DNA from: Giesbergeria sp.
GTDB lineage: Bacteria; Pseudomonadota; Gammaproteobacteria; Burkholderiales; Burkholderiaceae_C
Direction of reading: 5' to 3'
DNA length: 56,516 bases
NCBI GenBank assembly: GCA_017985015.1
Contig: JAGNYI010000019.1
Location: 1-56,516 of the forward strand
This document shows positions 18,584 to 27,076 of this stretch, piece by piece. The notes beneath the pieces were generated by a model. That model searched no databases and was not told where the DNA came from. It was given only the letters and a program-made list of their open reading frames with translations. Position 1 is the stretch's first letter, and each line of letters begins with the position of its first letter. The position numbers and the translations under genes are program-made.

Positions 18584-19165
18584 ATGACCTTACTGATTCT
18601 TGGGCTGGTGCTTTTTCTGGGTGTGCATTCTGTACGCATCGTGGCCGATGGCTGGCGCACGCGCATGCGCAAGCGCCTGGGCGAAGGCGGGTGGAAAGGG
18701 CTGTATTCGCTGCTCTCCCTGGCGGGTCTTGCGCTCGCTATCTGGGGTTACGGCCTGGCGCGCCAGAACCCGGTGGCCTTGTGGGCACCGCCCGTCGCCA
18801 TGCGCCACGCGGCCTCGCTGCTGACGCTGGCGGCCTTCATCCTGCTGGCCGCTGCGTATGTGCCGCGCAATGCCCTCAAAGCCCGACTGCACCACCCCAT
18901 GGTGCTTGCGGTGAAAGTGTGGGCGCTGGCGCACCTGCTCTCCAACGGCAACCTGGCCGACGTGCTGCTGTTTGGCGGGTTCTTGCTGTGGGCGGTGCTG
19001 GACTTTCGCGCCGCACGCCAGCGCGACCGCGCCCAGGGCACGCGCTATCCCACCGGGACGCTGGCAGGCACCGCCACTACCGTGGTGCTGGGCTCGGTCG
19101 CCTGGGCGGTGTTTGCCTTCTGGGCGCACGCGCTGCTGATCGGTGTCTCGCCCATGGGGCGCTGA
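18584..19165 (+). CDS. NnrU family membrane protein
   Basis: A 193-residue inner-membrane protein of the NnrU family with about five hydrophobic segments. The signature histidine near the start of TM1 is in LFLGVHSVRI, and WALAHLLSNGNLADVLLFG is the second conserved block. NnrU was named for its link with nitric oxide reduction genes in Rhodobacter, but no denitrification gene is nearby, so no function is proposed. It follows the exonuclease gene closely. Confidence 0.87.
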   Translation: MTLLILGLVLFLGVHSVRIVADGWRTRMRKRLGEGGWKGLYSLLSLAGLALAIWGYGLARQNPVALWAPPVAMRHAASLLTLAAFILLAAAYVPRNALKARLHHPMVLAVKVWALAHLLSNGNLADVLLFGGFLLWAVLDFRAARQRDRAQGTRYPTGTLAGTATTVVLGSVAWAVFAFWAHALLIGVSPMGR

Positions 19166-19200
19166 TATTTACACCCGATGGGTTGCCGCACTAGAATGCT

Positions 19201-19246
19201 CTTTATTTGATAGCTTTTACTGCATATCCATAAAGCGCTAGAGGCA
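19201..19246. repeat. Comamonadaceae-type palindromic intergenic repeat
   Basis: TTTGATAGCTTTTACTGCATATCCATAAAGCGCTAGAGG-type copy; its terminal GAGG also sits 8 bases ahead of ATG 19253 and may act as the ribosome binding site of the next gene. Confidence 0.75.
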
Positions 19247-19252
19247 CTTTTG

Positions 19253-19765
19253 ATGCATTTTTCTATGCCCCCATCGCACGCCAGGCTGCGGGGCCTGCAG
19301 GGCCTGGCGCTGGCTTGTGCCCTGCTGCTGGGCGGCTGCGGCAGTGCCCCTCCCTCCAGCCGCCATGCGCGCGGCACGCCATCCACACTCTCGGGCGAGC
19401 AGGCCAGCAACATTGCCATCCACGCCCTGGGCCTGGTGGGCACGCCCTACCGCTACGGCGGCAATACGCCGGACGGCGGTTTTGACTGCAGCGGACTGAT
19501 CGGCTACGTCTACCGCAACGAAGTCGGCACGCCGCCGCCGCGCACCGTGGCGCAACTGGGCAACTGGGGCGAAGAAGTGGACGCGCAAGACCTGCGCACC
19601 GGCGATCTGGTGCTGTTTGGCCGCGGCCGCACGCCCACCCACGCTGGCATCTATGTGGGCGCGGGCCGCTTTGTGCACGCGCCGTCCACAGGCGGCGAGG
19701 TCCGCCTGGACCGGCTGAACTCGAGCTACTGGCTGCGCCAGAGCACGGAGTACCGCCGGCCCTGA
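19253..19765 (+). CDS. NlpC/P60 family lipoprotein peptidase
   Basis: A 170-residue exported cell-wall peptidase. The N-terminus carries a lipoprotein signal peptide (LALACALLLGGCGS, with the lipobox cysteine after LGG). The NlpC/P60 domain shows the catalytic cysteine in FDCSGLIGYVYR, the histidine in THAGIYVGAGRFVHAP, and GTPYRYGGNTPDGG before the active site. Such enzymes cut between D-glutamate and diaminopimelate in peptidoglycan stem peptides. ATG 19253 is chosen because GAGG lies 8 bases upstream; ATG 19265 is possible. Confidence 0.9.
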   Translation: MHFSMPPSHARLRGLQGLALACALLLGGCGSAPPSSRHARGTPSTLSGEQASNIAIHALGLVGTPYRYGGNTPDGGFDCSGLIGYVYRNEVGTPPPRTVAQLGNWGEEVDAQDLRTGDLVLFGRGRTPTHAGIYVGAGRFVHAPSTGGEVRLDRLNSSYWLRQSTEYRRP

Positions 19766-19805
19766 CCTGAAGAGCTCCGGCCCGCCTCGCGCGACAATCG
19801 GCGGC

Positions 19806-20912
19806 ATGACACTGCATGCCAAACCCTCTGCCTCACCGCTCTCCACCCACGACACCACGCGCATTGACGACACGCGCATCAGGGCCGTGCGCCCTTTGAT
19901 CACTCCGGCCCTGCTGGAAGAATGGCTGCCCGCGCCTGGCGCCGCACAGGCGTTGGTGGAGCACAGCCGCGCCGCGATCTCGCGCGTGCTGCACGGTGCG
20001 GACGACCGGCTGGTGGTGGTGGTGGGGCCCTGCTCCATTCACGACCACGCGCAGGCCATGGAATACGCCCGCGCGCTCAAGGCGCTGGCGGACCGGCACG
20101 CGGACGATCTGCTGGTGGTGATGCGCGTGTACTTTGAAAAGCCGCGCACTACCGTGGGATGGAAGGGCTACATCAACGACCCGCACCTGGATGGCAGCTT
20201 CGCCATCAACGAAGGCCTGGAGATGGCGCGCCAGTTGCTGCTGGACGTGCTGGCGCTCGGCCTGCCGGTGGGCACGGAATTCCTCGATTTGCTCAGCCCG
20301 CAGTTCATCAGCGATCTGGTGAGCTGGGGCGCCATTGGCGCGCGCACCACCGAGAGCCAAAGCCACCGCCAGCTCGCCAGCGGGCTTTCGTGCCCAGTGG
20401 GCTTCAAAAACGGCACCGACGGCGGCGTGAAGGTGGCGAGCGACGCGATTCAAGCCGCACAGGCGCCGCATGCCTTCATAGGCATGACCAAAATGGGCCA
20501 GGCCGCCATTTTCGAAACCCGTGGCAACGACGACTGCCACGTGATCCTGCGCGGCGGCAAGCTGCCCAACTACGGCGCCACTGAAGTAGAAGCCGCCTGC
20601 GCCCTGCTGCGCGCCGCCGGCCTGCGCGAGCAGGTGATGGTAGACGTCTCGCACGCCAACAGCAGCAAGCAGCACCAGCGCCAGGTCGTGGTCGCTCAAG
20701 ACGTCGCCGGGCAGGTGGCGGCGGGCGACGCGCGCATCGTCGGCCTCATGATTGAGAGCCACCTGGAGGAAGGCCGCCAGGACATCGTGCCCGGCCAGCC
20801 CCTGCGCCCTGGCGTATCGGTCACTGACGCCTGCATCAGTCTGGCGCAAACGGCGCCGGTGCTGGGCGCGCTGGCCGCCGCCGTGCGCGCTCGCCGGGCT
20901 CACGTTGCGTAA
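19806..20912 (+). CDS. aroG: 3-deoxy-7-phosphoheptulonate synthase (DAHP synthase, class I)
   Basis: A 368-residue AroFGH-type enzyme that condenses phosphoenolpyruvate and erythrose 4-phosphate in the first step of aromatic amino acid synthesis. Signatures: VVGPCSIHD (with the metal-binding Cys), RVYFEKPRTTVGWKGYINDP, GARTTESQSHRQLASGLS and VDVSHANSSKQ (metal-binding His region). The length fits feedback-regulated E. coli-type isoenzymes; which amino acid inhibits it cannot be told. No trp/aro operon neighbours are present. Confidence 0.93.
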   Translation: MTLHAKPSASPLSTHDTTRIDDTRIRAVRPLITPALLEEWLPAPGAAQALVEHSRAAISRVLHGADDRLVVVVGPCSIHDHAQAMEYARALKALADRHADDLLVVMRVYFEKPRTTVGWKGYINDPHLDGSFAINEGLEMARQLLLDVLALGLPVGTEFLDLLSPQFISDLVSWGAIGARTTESQSHRQLASGLSCPVGFKNGTDGGVKVASDAIQAAQAPHAFIGMTKMGQAAIFETRGNDDCHVILRGGKLPNYGATEVEAACALLRAAGLREQVMVDVSHANSSKQHQRQVVVAQDVAGQVAAGDARIVGLMIESHLEEGRQDIVPGQPLRPGVSVTDACISLAQTAPVLGALAAAVRARRAHVA

Positions 20913-21034
20913 ACTTTTCAAGAGCCATCCCGGTGTATATTGAAATCATGTAGCAGCAATTTCATTATGTGAGATCGCTGCGCGAGGCGCACCACATTGG
21001 CGCCGCAGCGCAGGGTCCGACCGCCTAGACACCT

Positions 21035-24000
21035 ATGAGCGCCTCCACCGCCTGTTCACTTCCGGCACCGATTGCGACGGAGCAGGACGCCATGGTGGAC
21101 GAGACTTTGAGGGCGCTGGCACCCGATGCGCTGCATGAGGTACGCATGCATGCCGTGCTGGCCAAGATTCAACAGCAGCTCTCTTCGCCCGCGCTCAGCG
21201 AACAAGAACTGCTGCAGTGCGCCATTCAGGCGGCACTCGATGCCACGAATGGCGAAGCATCCCGTTTCGAACTACTCGAAGGCGGTGGACTGCGCTGCGC
21301 CGCTGCTGCAGGCAGCCTCGTGGCCACCGCCGGCCAATGGATAGCCTTGGCAGACAGCCCCTCTTGGGCAGGGCTGGTGGCGGGGCAATCGCTGCGTTGC
21401 AACGACACGCAGCAGGCCGGCTGGCCGCAGGCACCGGGCCAAGCTGAGCGGCCCATGCGCTCGGCGCTGGAGGTGCCACTGCGGCGCGATGGAGCGATAG
21501 TAGGCGCAATCAAAGTGTGGTCCAGCGCACCAGAGGCGTTTACCGAACGCGACCTGGCACACCTGGAAATGCTCAGTGAATCCGTCAGCGCACTGCTCAC
21601 ACTGCGCCACGTGGCAGCCCAGCTGCGACGTTCGCAGAAACAGTATGAAGACTTGTTCCAGACGCACCCGCAGCCGATTTGGGTGTTTGCACTGGACGAG
21701 CGCCTGACGTTGCTGGCCGCTAACGAAGCCATGGTCGAGGTGTACGGCTATAGCCACGAAGAATTGCTGGGTATGGGCCTGCCCGACCTCTGGCCACCCG
21801 GTGAACACGAGCTTCATTGGCAGGCCCTGAAGAACGTGCAGGGCGGCAAAAGCGTCAACCGCCTTCTTTTGCAACATCGGCGCAAGGATGGGCGCCTGAT
21901 TGACGTCGAAATTGCCTCTCGCACCATCGACTTCAATGGCATGGCCGCGCGCCAGTCCATGGCCATTGACGTCACCGATCGATTGGAAGCCGAGCGCGAA
22001 ATCACCCGCATGGCGCGGGCACGTCATCTACTGAGCGCCTGCAACGAAGCCATCGTACGCGCCGAGTCTGAAGCCGAGTTGTTGGAGGCGATCTGCCGCA
22101 TCACGGTGGAACTGGGCGGCTACCCCATGACCTGGGTCGGCCTGGCACGCGACGACGCGCGCAAATCGATTGACTGTGTGGCCAGTGCCGGTGCCCACCC
22201 TGACTATATTGAGAGCTTGTCGCTGTCGTGGGACGAAGAGAACCCGCTCGGCCAGGGTCCGGCAGCACAGGTGATACGCAGCGGAAACACCATCATCGTA
22301 CGCAACGTGCAGGAAGCCGCGTCTCACGCCGGCCTTGCCGATCGGCTGCACCCACGGGGTTTTCACGGACTGGTGTGCCTGCCGCTCAAACACGCCGAGC
22401 AAACCTTCGGCGTGCTGTACCTGTACGCCTCCGAAGTGCTGCAAATCAGCCCACATGAGAGCGAGTTGCTAGGTGAGCTGGCCAAGGACCTGGCCTTTGG
22501 CATGCAGAGCTTTCGTGCGCGCCAGGAGCAGCAACGCATGCAGACGTCGGTGCTCAAAGTGGCCGCTTCGGTGTCGGCGGCGACAGGAACGGCTTTCTTT
22601 GTGCACCTGGTGCGCAACATGGCCGAAGCCCTGGGAGCCGAATCGGCCTGCCTGGGGCGATTTATTCCCAGCGCCCATGGCGCACCCGAGCGCCTGGTCA
22701 CCTTGGCACTTGTAGTCAATGGGGAATTGGCACCCAACGCCGAATACCTGCTCAGCGGAACCCCCAGCGAGCATTTGGCAACCGAGTACCAGTTTTGCGT
22801 GACACACGGCCTCAGGACGCAGTTTCCGCAGTCGGTGGTGGTGGACCAGACGGCAGCAGAGGCCTACGTTGGCCAGCAACTGTGCGACAGCGCCGGCACG
22901 GTCACCGGCATGCTGTTCGTGCTGTTTCGCCAGCCGCTGCAAAACCCGGGCTTTGCACAATCGACGCTGCAAATTTTTGCCTCGCGCGCATCAGCCGAAA
23001 TTGAGCGTCTGGCCGCCGACGCGCACATACGGCGCCAGGCGTCTCTGCTCGACCAGGCGCGTGACGCCATCATCGTGCGCAACCTGGCCCACCGCATCAC
23101 CTTCTGGAACCAGGGAGCCGAGCGCCTTTATGGGTGGACGCAGCAGCAGGCCATGGGCCAACCGGTCGATGCCTTGCTGCACCTGGACCGCAGCCAGTTC
23201 GAGCGCGCGACACGGGCGGTGCTCGCCCAAGGCGAATGGTCGGGTGAATTGGTGCAGCGCCACCGCGACGGCCACACCCTGGACACCGAGGGACGCTGGA
23301 CGCTGGTCAGCGGCGAGGAAGGCGAGGCGAGCAGCATCCTCGCCATCAATTCCGACATCCATGAGCGCAAGGCGACCGAGCGCGAAATTCAGCGCCTGGC
23401 GTTCTACGACGCCCTGACCGGTCTCCCGAACCGCATGCTGCTTTTGGACCGCGCCGGCCACGCGCTGGCCAATGCGGCGCGGGCCGGCGAAGGTGGTGCA
23501 TTGCTGTTCATTGATCTGGACAACTTCAAAACCTTGAACGACACCCTGGGCCACGACAAGGGCGACCTGCTGCTGCAGCAAGTCGCGCGCCGCCTGGAAA
23601 CCTGTGTGCGCAGCAGCGACACGGTGGCGCGCCTGGGTGGCGATGAATTTGTAGTCATGCTCGAAGCCCTCAGTAGTGAGCCCGCCACTCTGGCGCTTGA
23701 GACGCGGGCCGTAGCAGAAAAAGTGCTCTCCACGCTCGCTCAGCCCTACAAGCTCGACGGCCACCACTACCGCACCACGCCCAGCATCGGCATTGCCCCC
23801 TTTGGCGAGGGAACCACCACGGTCGGCGACCTACTGAAACAGGCAGACCTGGCGATGTACCAGGCCAAAACCGGCGGGCGCAATACGCTGCGCTTTTACG
23901 ACCCGCACATGCAGGCCGTGGTCAGCGCCCGCGCCGAACTCGAAACCGACATGCGCGCTGCACTGGCCAAAGGCGAATTTCTACTGCACTACCAGCCCCA

Positions 24001-24739
24001 GGTGCGCCACGATGGCCGCTGGCTGGGTGTGGAGGCGCTCGCCCGCTGGCAGCACCCACAGCGCGGCTTGGTGTCGCCGGCAGAGTTCATTCCGGTGGCC
24101 GAGGAGACCGGACTCATCCGGACGCTGGGGCGCTGGGTGTTGCATACCGCCTGCCAGGTGCTGGCCCACTGGCAGGAAGATCCGGCGCTGCACCACCTGA
24201 GCATGGCGGTGAACGTCAGCTCGCGGCAGTTTCGCAGCACGAGTTTTGTCGGCGACGTCTCGCGCATGCTCGCCATCACCGGAGCGCCAGCACGGCGCCT
24301 GAAACTCGAACTGACCGAAAGCGTGCTGGTGGACAACGTCGAATCGACCATTGCCACCATGGAGTCGCTGCGCGCCATGGGAGTGCGTTTCTCGCTGGAC
24401 GACTTTGGCACTGGGTATTCGAGCCTGAGCTACTTGAAGCGCATGCCCCTGCACCAGCTCAAGATTGACCAGAGCTTCGTGCGCGACCTGCTGACCGACC
24501 CCAACGACGCAGCCATCGTCGACACCATCGTCGCGCTCAGCGCGGCGCTGGGGCTGGACGTCATTGCCGAAGGGGTGGAGACCCTGGAACAGCGCGAAAT
24601 GCTGCTCCAGGCCGGCTGTATGGCCTTCCAGGGCTATCTTTACAGCCGCCCGCTCGACGACGCAGCCTTGCTGGAGATGCTGCACAGCTCCGGCTCACCG
24701 TACGTCCCGTCACTCCCGTCGCTCCCGTCGCTCCCGTAA
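21035..24739 (+). CDS. GAF/PAS-sensing GGDEF-EAL cyclic-di-GMP protein
   Basis: A 1234-residue soluble signalling protein without obvious membrane helices. Order by rough residue: GAF 45-195, PAS 205-325, GAF 335-500, GAF 515-665, PAS 672-785, GGDEF 790-955, EAL 970-1220. The GGDEF motif (868-872, RLGGDEFV) is intact, and so is EAL (1000-1002, VEALARWQHP) with the later DDFGTGYSS and KIDQSFV blocks. It could therefore both make and break c-di-GMP; which activity prevails is not readable. The C-terminus ends in a short tandem repeat (SLPSLPSLP) encoded by 9-base units. The gene ends where the origin-like region begins. Confidence 0.93.
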   Translation: MSASTACSLPAPIATEQDAMVDETLRALAPDALHEVRMHAVLAKIQQQLSSPALSEQELLQCAIQAALDATNGEASRFELLEGGGLRCAAAAGSLVATAGQWIALADSPSWAGLVAGQSLRCNDTQQAGWPQAPGQAERPMRSALEVPLRRDGAIVGAIKVWSSAPEAFTERDLAHLEMLSESVSALLTLRHVAAQLRRSQKQYEDLFQTHPQPIWVFALDERLTLLAANEAMVEVYGYSHEELLGMGLPDLWPPGEHELHWQALKNVQGGKSVNRLLLQHRRKDGRLIDVEIASRTIDFNGMAARQSMAIDVTDRLEAEREITRMARARHLLSACNEAIVRAESEAELLEAICRITVELGGYPMTWVGLARDDARKSIDCVASAGAHPDYIESLSLSWDEENPLGQGPAAQVIRSGNTIIVRNVQEAASHAGLADRLHPRGFHGLVCLPLKHAEQTFGVLYLYASEVLQISPHESELLGELAKDLAFGMQSFRARQEQQRMQTSVLKVAASVSAATGTAFFVHLVRNMAEALGAESACLGRFIPSAHGAPERLVTLALVVNGELAPNAEYLLSGTPSEHLATEYQFCVTHGLRTQFPQSVVVDQTAAEAYVGQQLCDSAGTVTGMLFVLFRQPLQNPGFAQSTLQIFASRASAEIERLAADAHIRRQASLLDQARDAIIVRNLAHRITFWNQGAERLYGWTQQQAMGQPVDALLHLDRSQFERATRAVLAQGEWSGELVQRHRDGHTLDTEGRWTLVSGEEGEASSILAINSDIHERKATEREIQRLAFYDALTGLPNRMLLLDRAGHALANAARAGEGGALLFIDLDNFKTLNDTLGHDKGDLLLQQVARRLETCVRSSDTVARLGGDEFVVMLEALSSEPATLALETRAVAEKVLSTLAQPYKLDGHHYRTTPSIGIAPFGEGTTTVGDLLKQADLAMYQAKTGGRNTLRFYDPHMQAVVSARAELETDMRAALAKGEFLLHYQPQVRHDGRWLGVEALARWQHPQRGLVSPAEFIPVAEETGLIRTLGRWVLHTACQVLAHWQEDPALHHLSMAVNVSSRQFRSTSFVGDVSRMLAITGAPARRLKLELTESVLVDNVESTIATMESLRAMGVRFSLDDFGTGYSSLSYLKRMPLHQLKIDQSFVRDLLTDPNDAAIVDTIVALSAALGLDVIAEGVETLEQREMLLQAGCMAFQGYLYSRPLDDAALLEMLHSSGSPYVPSLPSLPSLP

Positions 24740-24790
24740 GTCCGATCAGTTCGGTCCGCTGCGCGCTGGCCTGCGGGTCCCCGGCGCTGT

Positions 24791-25012
24791 CTCTTTCTAT
24801 TTCTTCTATTTCATTGGTAGATAGTAGATAGAGGCGCGCCGTTTCTGTGGACAAGTGTGCTTTTGGTTTGCAGATCAAGCACTTGTCTGTGCGCCAGCGC
24901 TGTGGACGGACCTCGCAGCAGCCCAAGCTGCATTGGGGACAGTTTCCCGGTTTTCATAAAAACTGTGGATAACCCAGTCTTCGCGAGCTTGATGCCCACA
25001 GTGTTATCCACT
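24791..25012 (+). repeat. Origin-like module, copy A
   Basis: Pyrimidine/AT tract 24791-24817, TAG triplets at 24818, 24822, 24825 and 24829, 14-base spacer containing GGCGCGCC, then boxes at 24846 (TGTGGACAA), 24901 (weak), 24964 (perfect TGTGGATAA) and 25004 (TTATCCACT, inverted). Confidence 0.75.
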
Positions 25013-25177
25013 CCTTGGGCGCCCTCCCTTGGATCTGAGGCACAGTTTTGCTGCGCCCTGCGCCGTTTCAAGGACCGGGAATCAAAGCCTTTCCGTACGG
25101 TCGCGTGCCGGTCTGCCCACAGCCCAATGCGAACCGCCTGACAGGCAGGGAACGGGGAAAGGAGCAGAGGCGCTATC

Positions 25178-25399
25178 TGTTCTTCTACTTCTCTCTATTC
25201 AATTAGTAGTAGTAGTAGGGGTTGGCCGATTCTGTGGACAAGACCAGAATCGGCTTTCAAATCAGTCGCTTGCGGCTCTTGCAGCACTGTGGGCCAGGCC
25301 CTGTTGCTGCAGTCTCGAAAACTGGACAACTTTGAGAAATGGTCATCGGGTGTGGATAAGTGCTGGAATGCGTGCACTTTTTCCCCAGGCTTGTCCACA
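25178..25399 (+). repeat. Origin-like module, copy B
   Basis: Pyrimidine/AT tract 25178-25203, five consecutive TAG triplets 25204-25218, 14-base spacer containing GGTTGGCC, then boxes at 25233 (TGTGGACAA), 25288 (weak), 25351 (perfect TGTGGATAA) and 25391 (TTGTCCACA, inverted). It ends 17 bases before the stop codon of pagL. Confidence 0.75.
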
Positions 25400-25416
25400 G
25401 GTGGTGCCTGGAAGCG

Positions 25417-26019
25417 TCAAAAGTGCAGCGCGTAGCGCAGTTGCACAAAGTTCGCCCCGGGGTTGGGTTCCTTGATGCCGGCATTCGAGACATGTTCCAG
25501 CCGCAGCTGCAGCTCATGCTGGCGCTGCTGGCCCAGTTCGACGCCGACGCCCAGGTGGCTGGCAAAATTGAAACGGGTGCTGAATTCTTGCGCTGGCGAG
25601 ACGAAACGGCGGTTGGCGAGCGTGGCGCCCACACCGGCGTCCAGAAACCAGCGCGAATGTCCGGCGTCGGGAATGAAGCGAAAGCTCGGTGTGACGCCAA
25701 GCACCGTGGTGTCAAAGTCGGCGCCTACGCCGCGCGCCGACCAGCGGCTGGCGTAGAAGTCCCAGTAGCCCCGCACCTCGGCGCCCCACAGGCTGCGGCG
25801 CCAGTCTTGCCAATCCAGGGTGGCACCCAGCGTCCAGGCACTGATGTCGTGGGGAGTCCTGGCGGTTTGCAGGTACATGCCCCAACGTGGGCCGGCTTGG
25901 GCATCGGCCGGCTGTGCGGCCGGTTGTGCGCTCGCTTGCGCGCAAACCAGGAGGGGGACGAGGGCGAAGAAGGCGCAACGAGTCCGCGCCGACCCAGGGT
26001 TTTTTGAAGTGCTTGGCAT
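25417..26019 (-). CDS. pagL: PagL-type lipid A 3-O-deacylase (acyloxyacyl hydrolase)
   Basis: A 200-residue outer-membrane beta-barrel protein. The N-terminus is a signal peptide (CAFFALVPLLVCAQASAQ). The C-terminal LRLEHVSNAGIKEPNPG holds the catalytic His-x-Ser pair of PagL, and the protein ends in an aromatic residue (RYALHF) as outer-membrane barrels do. PagL removes the 3-O acyl chain of lipid A, altering its recognition and permeability. ATG 26019 is chosen to give a proper signal peptide; AAGG lies upstream. The gene is convergent with the GGDEF-EAL gene across the origin-like region. Confidence 0.88.
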   Translation of the reverse strand: MPSTSKNPGSARTRCAFFALVPLLVCAQASAQPAAQPADAQAGPRWGMYLQTARTPHDISAWTLGATLDWQDWRRSLWGAEVRGYWDFYASRWSARGVGADFDTTVLGVTPSFRFIPDAGHSRWFLDAGVGATLANRRFVSPAQEFSTRFNFASHLGVGVELGQQRQHELQLRLEHVSNAGIKEPNPGANFVQLRYALHF

Positions 26020-26199
26020 GACGAAACCTTGATTCCTGATTCCGCCATCAGGCAGGTGCCCTGCTGCGGTGTGGAGTGAGCCACCCCAGGGCAAGAACCC
26101 TGGGATGTCGCCTGAGGCTACTGCTGCGCCAATGCGCTATCTGTAGGCCAGAAACGAATTGTCACGCCATCACACGCGGGTGCACCAGCGTCTGCGCGA

Positions 26200-26760
26200 T
26201 CAGCCCGGTTGCCCGCCACCTTGGCGCATGGGGCCGTGGCCATGGCGTCCCTGCATGTGCTGCTTGCGGTCGCTGTCCATGCGGTGGCCCATGCGATCGA
26301 AGGTTTTTTGCTGCTCGGGTTGCAACTGCGCATAGAACGCTTTCACGGCGTCGCCGCGCGCATCCATGGCCGCGTCCCGTTGTGCGCGCTGGGCCCGCAT
26401 GCGGTCGATGCGCTCGGGGGTGGTCAGTTTTTGCATGGACTCGCGGTCCAGGCGGGCGAAGTCGCCGCGCGGCTGCATGGCCTGGGTGAAGCTGGTCCAG
26501 GCGCCTTCCTGCGCGGGCGTGAGGGCCAGCTGCGTTTTGAGTTGGCTCAGGTGCTGGGCGTGGCGCTCGGTGCGTTTTTCCTTCCACTGTGCGCGCTGGG
26601 CTTGGCGATCGGCGCGGTGGTCTGAGCGCTTTTGCATCTGGGACGTGGGTGCGTCGCTGCTGCCAGCGGGTGCAGCCGGGGTGGTTTGCGCGAGAACGGG
26701 CAAGGCCAGCGCGGCGCAGGCGGCGGCGACGGCAAGGCGGCGGGTGAACGAGGAGGTCAT
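26200..26760 (-). CDS. Spy/CpxP-like periplasmic LTXXQ protein
   Basis: A 186-residue exported protein. An N-terminal signal peptide (RRLAVAAACAALALPVLAQ) is followed by a basic, Q/R-rich helical domain with the LTPAQEGAW version of the LTXXQ motif and a methionine/histidine-rich tail (MQGRHGHGPMRQGGG). Relatives include the periplasmic chaperone Spy and the Cpx regulator CpxP; the His/Met-rich tail could bind metal. AAGGA lies 7 bases ahead of ATG 26760. The 180 bases between it and pagL show no gene. Confidence 0.8.
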   Translation of the reverse strand: MTSSFTRRLAVAAACAALALPVLAQTTPAAPAGSSDAPTSQMQKRSDHRADRQAQRAQWKEKRTERHAQHLSQLKTQLALTPAQEGAWTSFTQAMQPRGDFARLDRESMQKLTTPERIDRMRAQRAQRDAAMDARGDAVKAFYAQLQPEQQKTFDRMGHRMDSDRKQHMQGRHGHGPMRQGGGQPG

Positions 26761-26915
26761 GGAGAATCCTTTCGAGGAGGTTGCATGGGCGCGAGCACGG
26801 TGCCAGCGTTGAGAGCCAGTGTTGCGCTGCCATGTAAGGGCGCCATGCGCACCGCGTGAGTCTGTGTAAAGTTTCTTGGAGTTTCGTCGCGCCCGCAAAC
26901 CCATAATTTTTGGTG

Positions 26916-26965
26916 AAAATGGCATCTAGCGCTGATCCCAATTGAATTTATAGCTATCAATTTAG
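26916..26965. repeat. Comamonadaceae-type palindromic intergenic repeat
   Basis: Reverse-orientation copy (AAAATGGCATCTAGCGC ... TATAGCTATCAATTT) in the 316-base gap between the divergent Spy-like and rdgC genes. The rest of the gap shows no coding potential; it must hold both promoters, but none is clear. Confidence 0.65.
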
Positions 26966-27076
26966 GTAAAAGGCTAGCGGTTCCAGGTTCGCCGCGCGCG
27001 ACAATCCTTCTTTTCCTGTCCCCGGCGCGCCATGCCACGCTGGCGCGCCGCTGCCTAGTCACCAAAGGATTCCCTC

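Larger units (their letters stand above)
24791..25399 (+). other. Origin-like region with duplicated DnaA-box/DnaA-trio modules
   Basis: This 677-base intergenic stretch (24740-25416) has no coding potential but holds eight DnaA-box-like sites in two parallel sets offset by exactly 387 bases: TGTGGACAA at 24846 and 25233, degenerate TGTGGACGG/TGTGGGCCA at 24901 and 25288, perfect TGTGGATAA at 24964 and 25351, and inverted TTATCCACT/TTGTCCACA at 25004 and 25391. Upstream of each set lies an AT/pyrimidine tract and TAG triplets ending 14 bases before the first box. This is the layout known as the bacterial basal unwinding system (DnaA box, GC-rich spacer, DnaA-trios). The E. coli box consensus is TTATNCACA. 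No dnaA or rep gene is nearby. Alternatives are a DnaA titration site or a decayed origin. Confidence 0.75.

Noticed and set aside
20925-20960. dif-like site around TGTATATTGAAATCATG
   Set aside because: Lacks the 11-bp inverted arms and central hexanucleotide of XerCD sites.
20950-21030. Short frame reading QQFHYVRSLREAHHIGAAAQ after an ATG-TAG, resembling the start of a LysR regulator
   Set aside because: Only about 25 codons, immediate stop after ATG and no continuation; could be a worn LysR remnant but too little to support a pseudogene call.
24700-25220. CRISPR-like or iteron-like array at the CTCCCGTCG and TAG repeats
   Set aside because: Units are 3 or 9 bases without spacers; the 9-base ones are coding and the TAG run fits DnaA-trios. 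No CRISPR array exists in the window.
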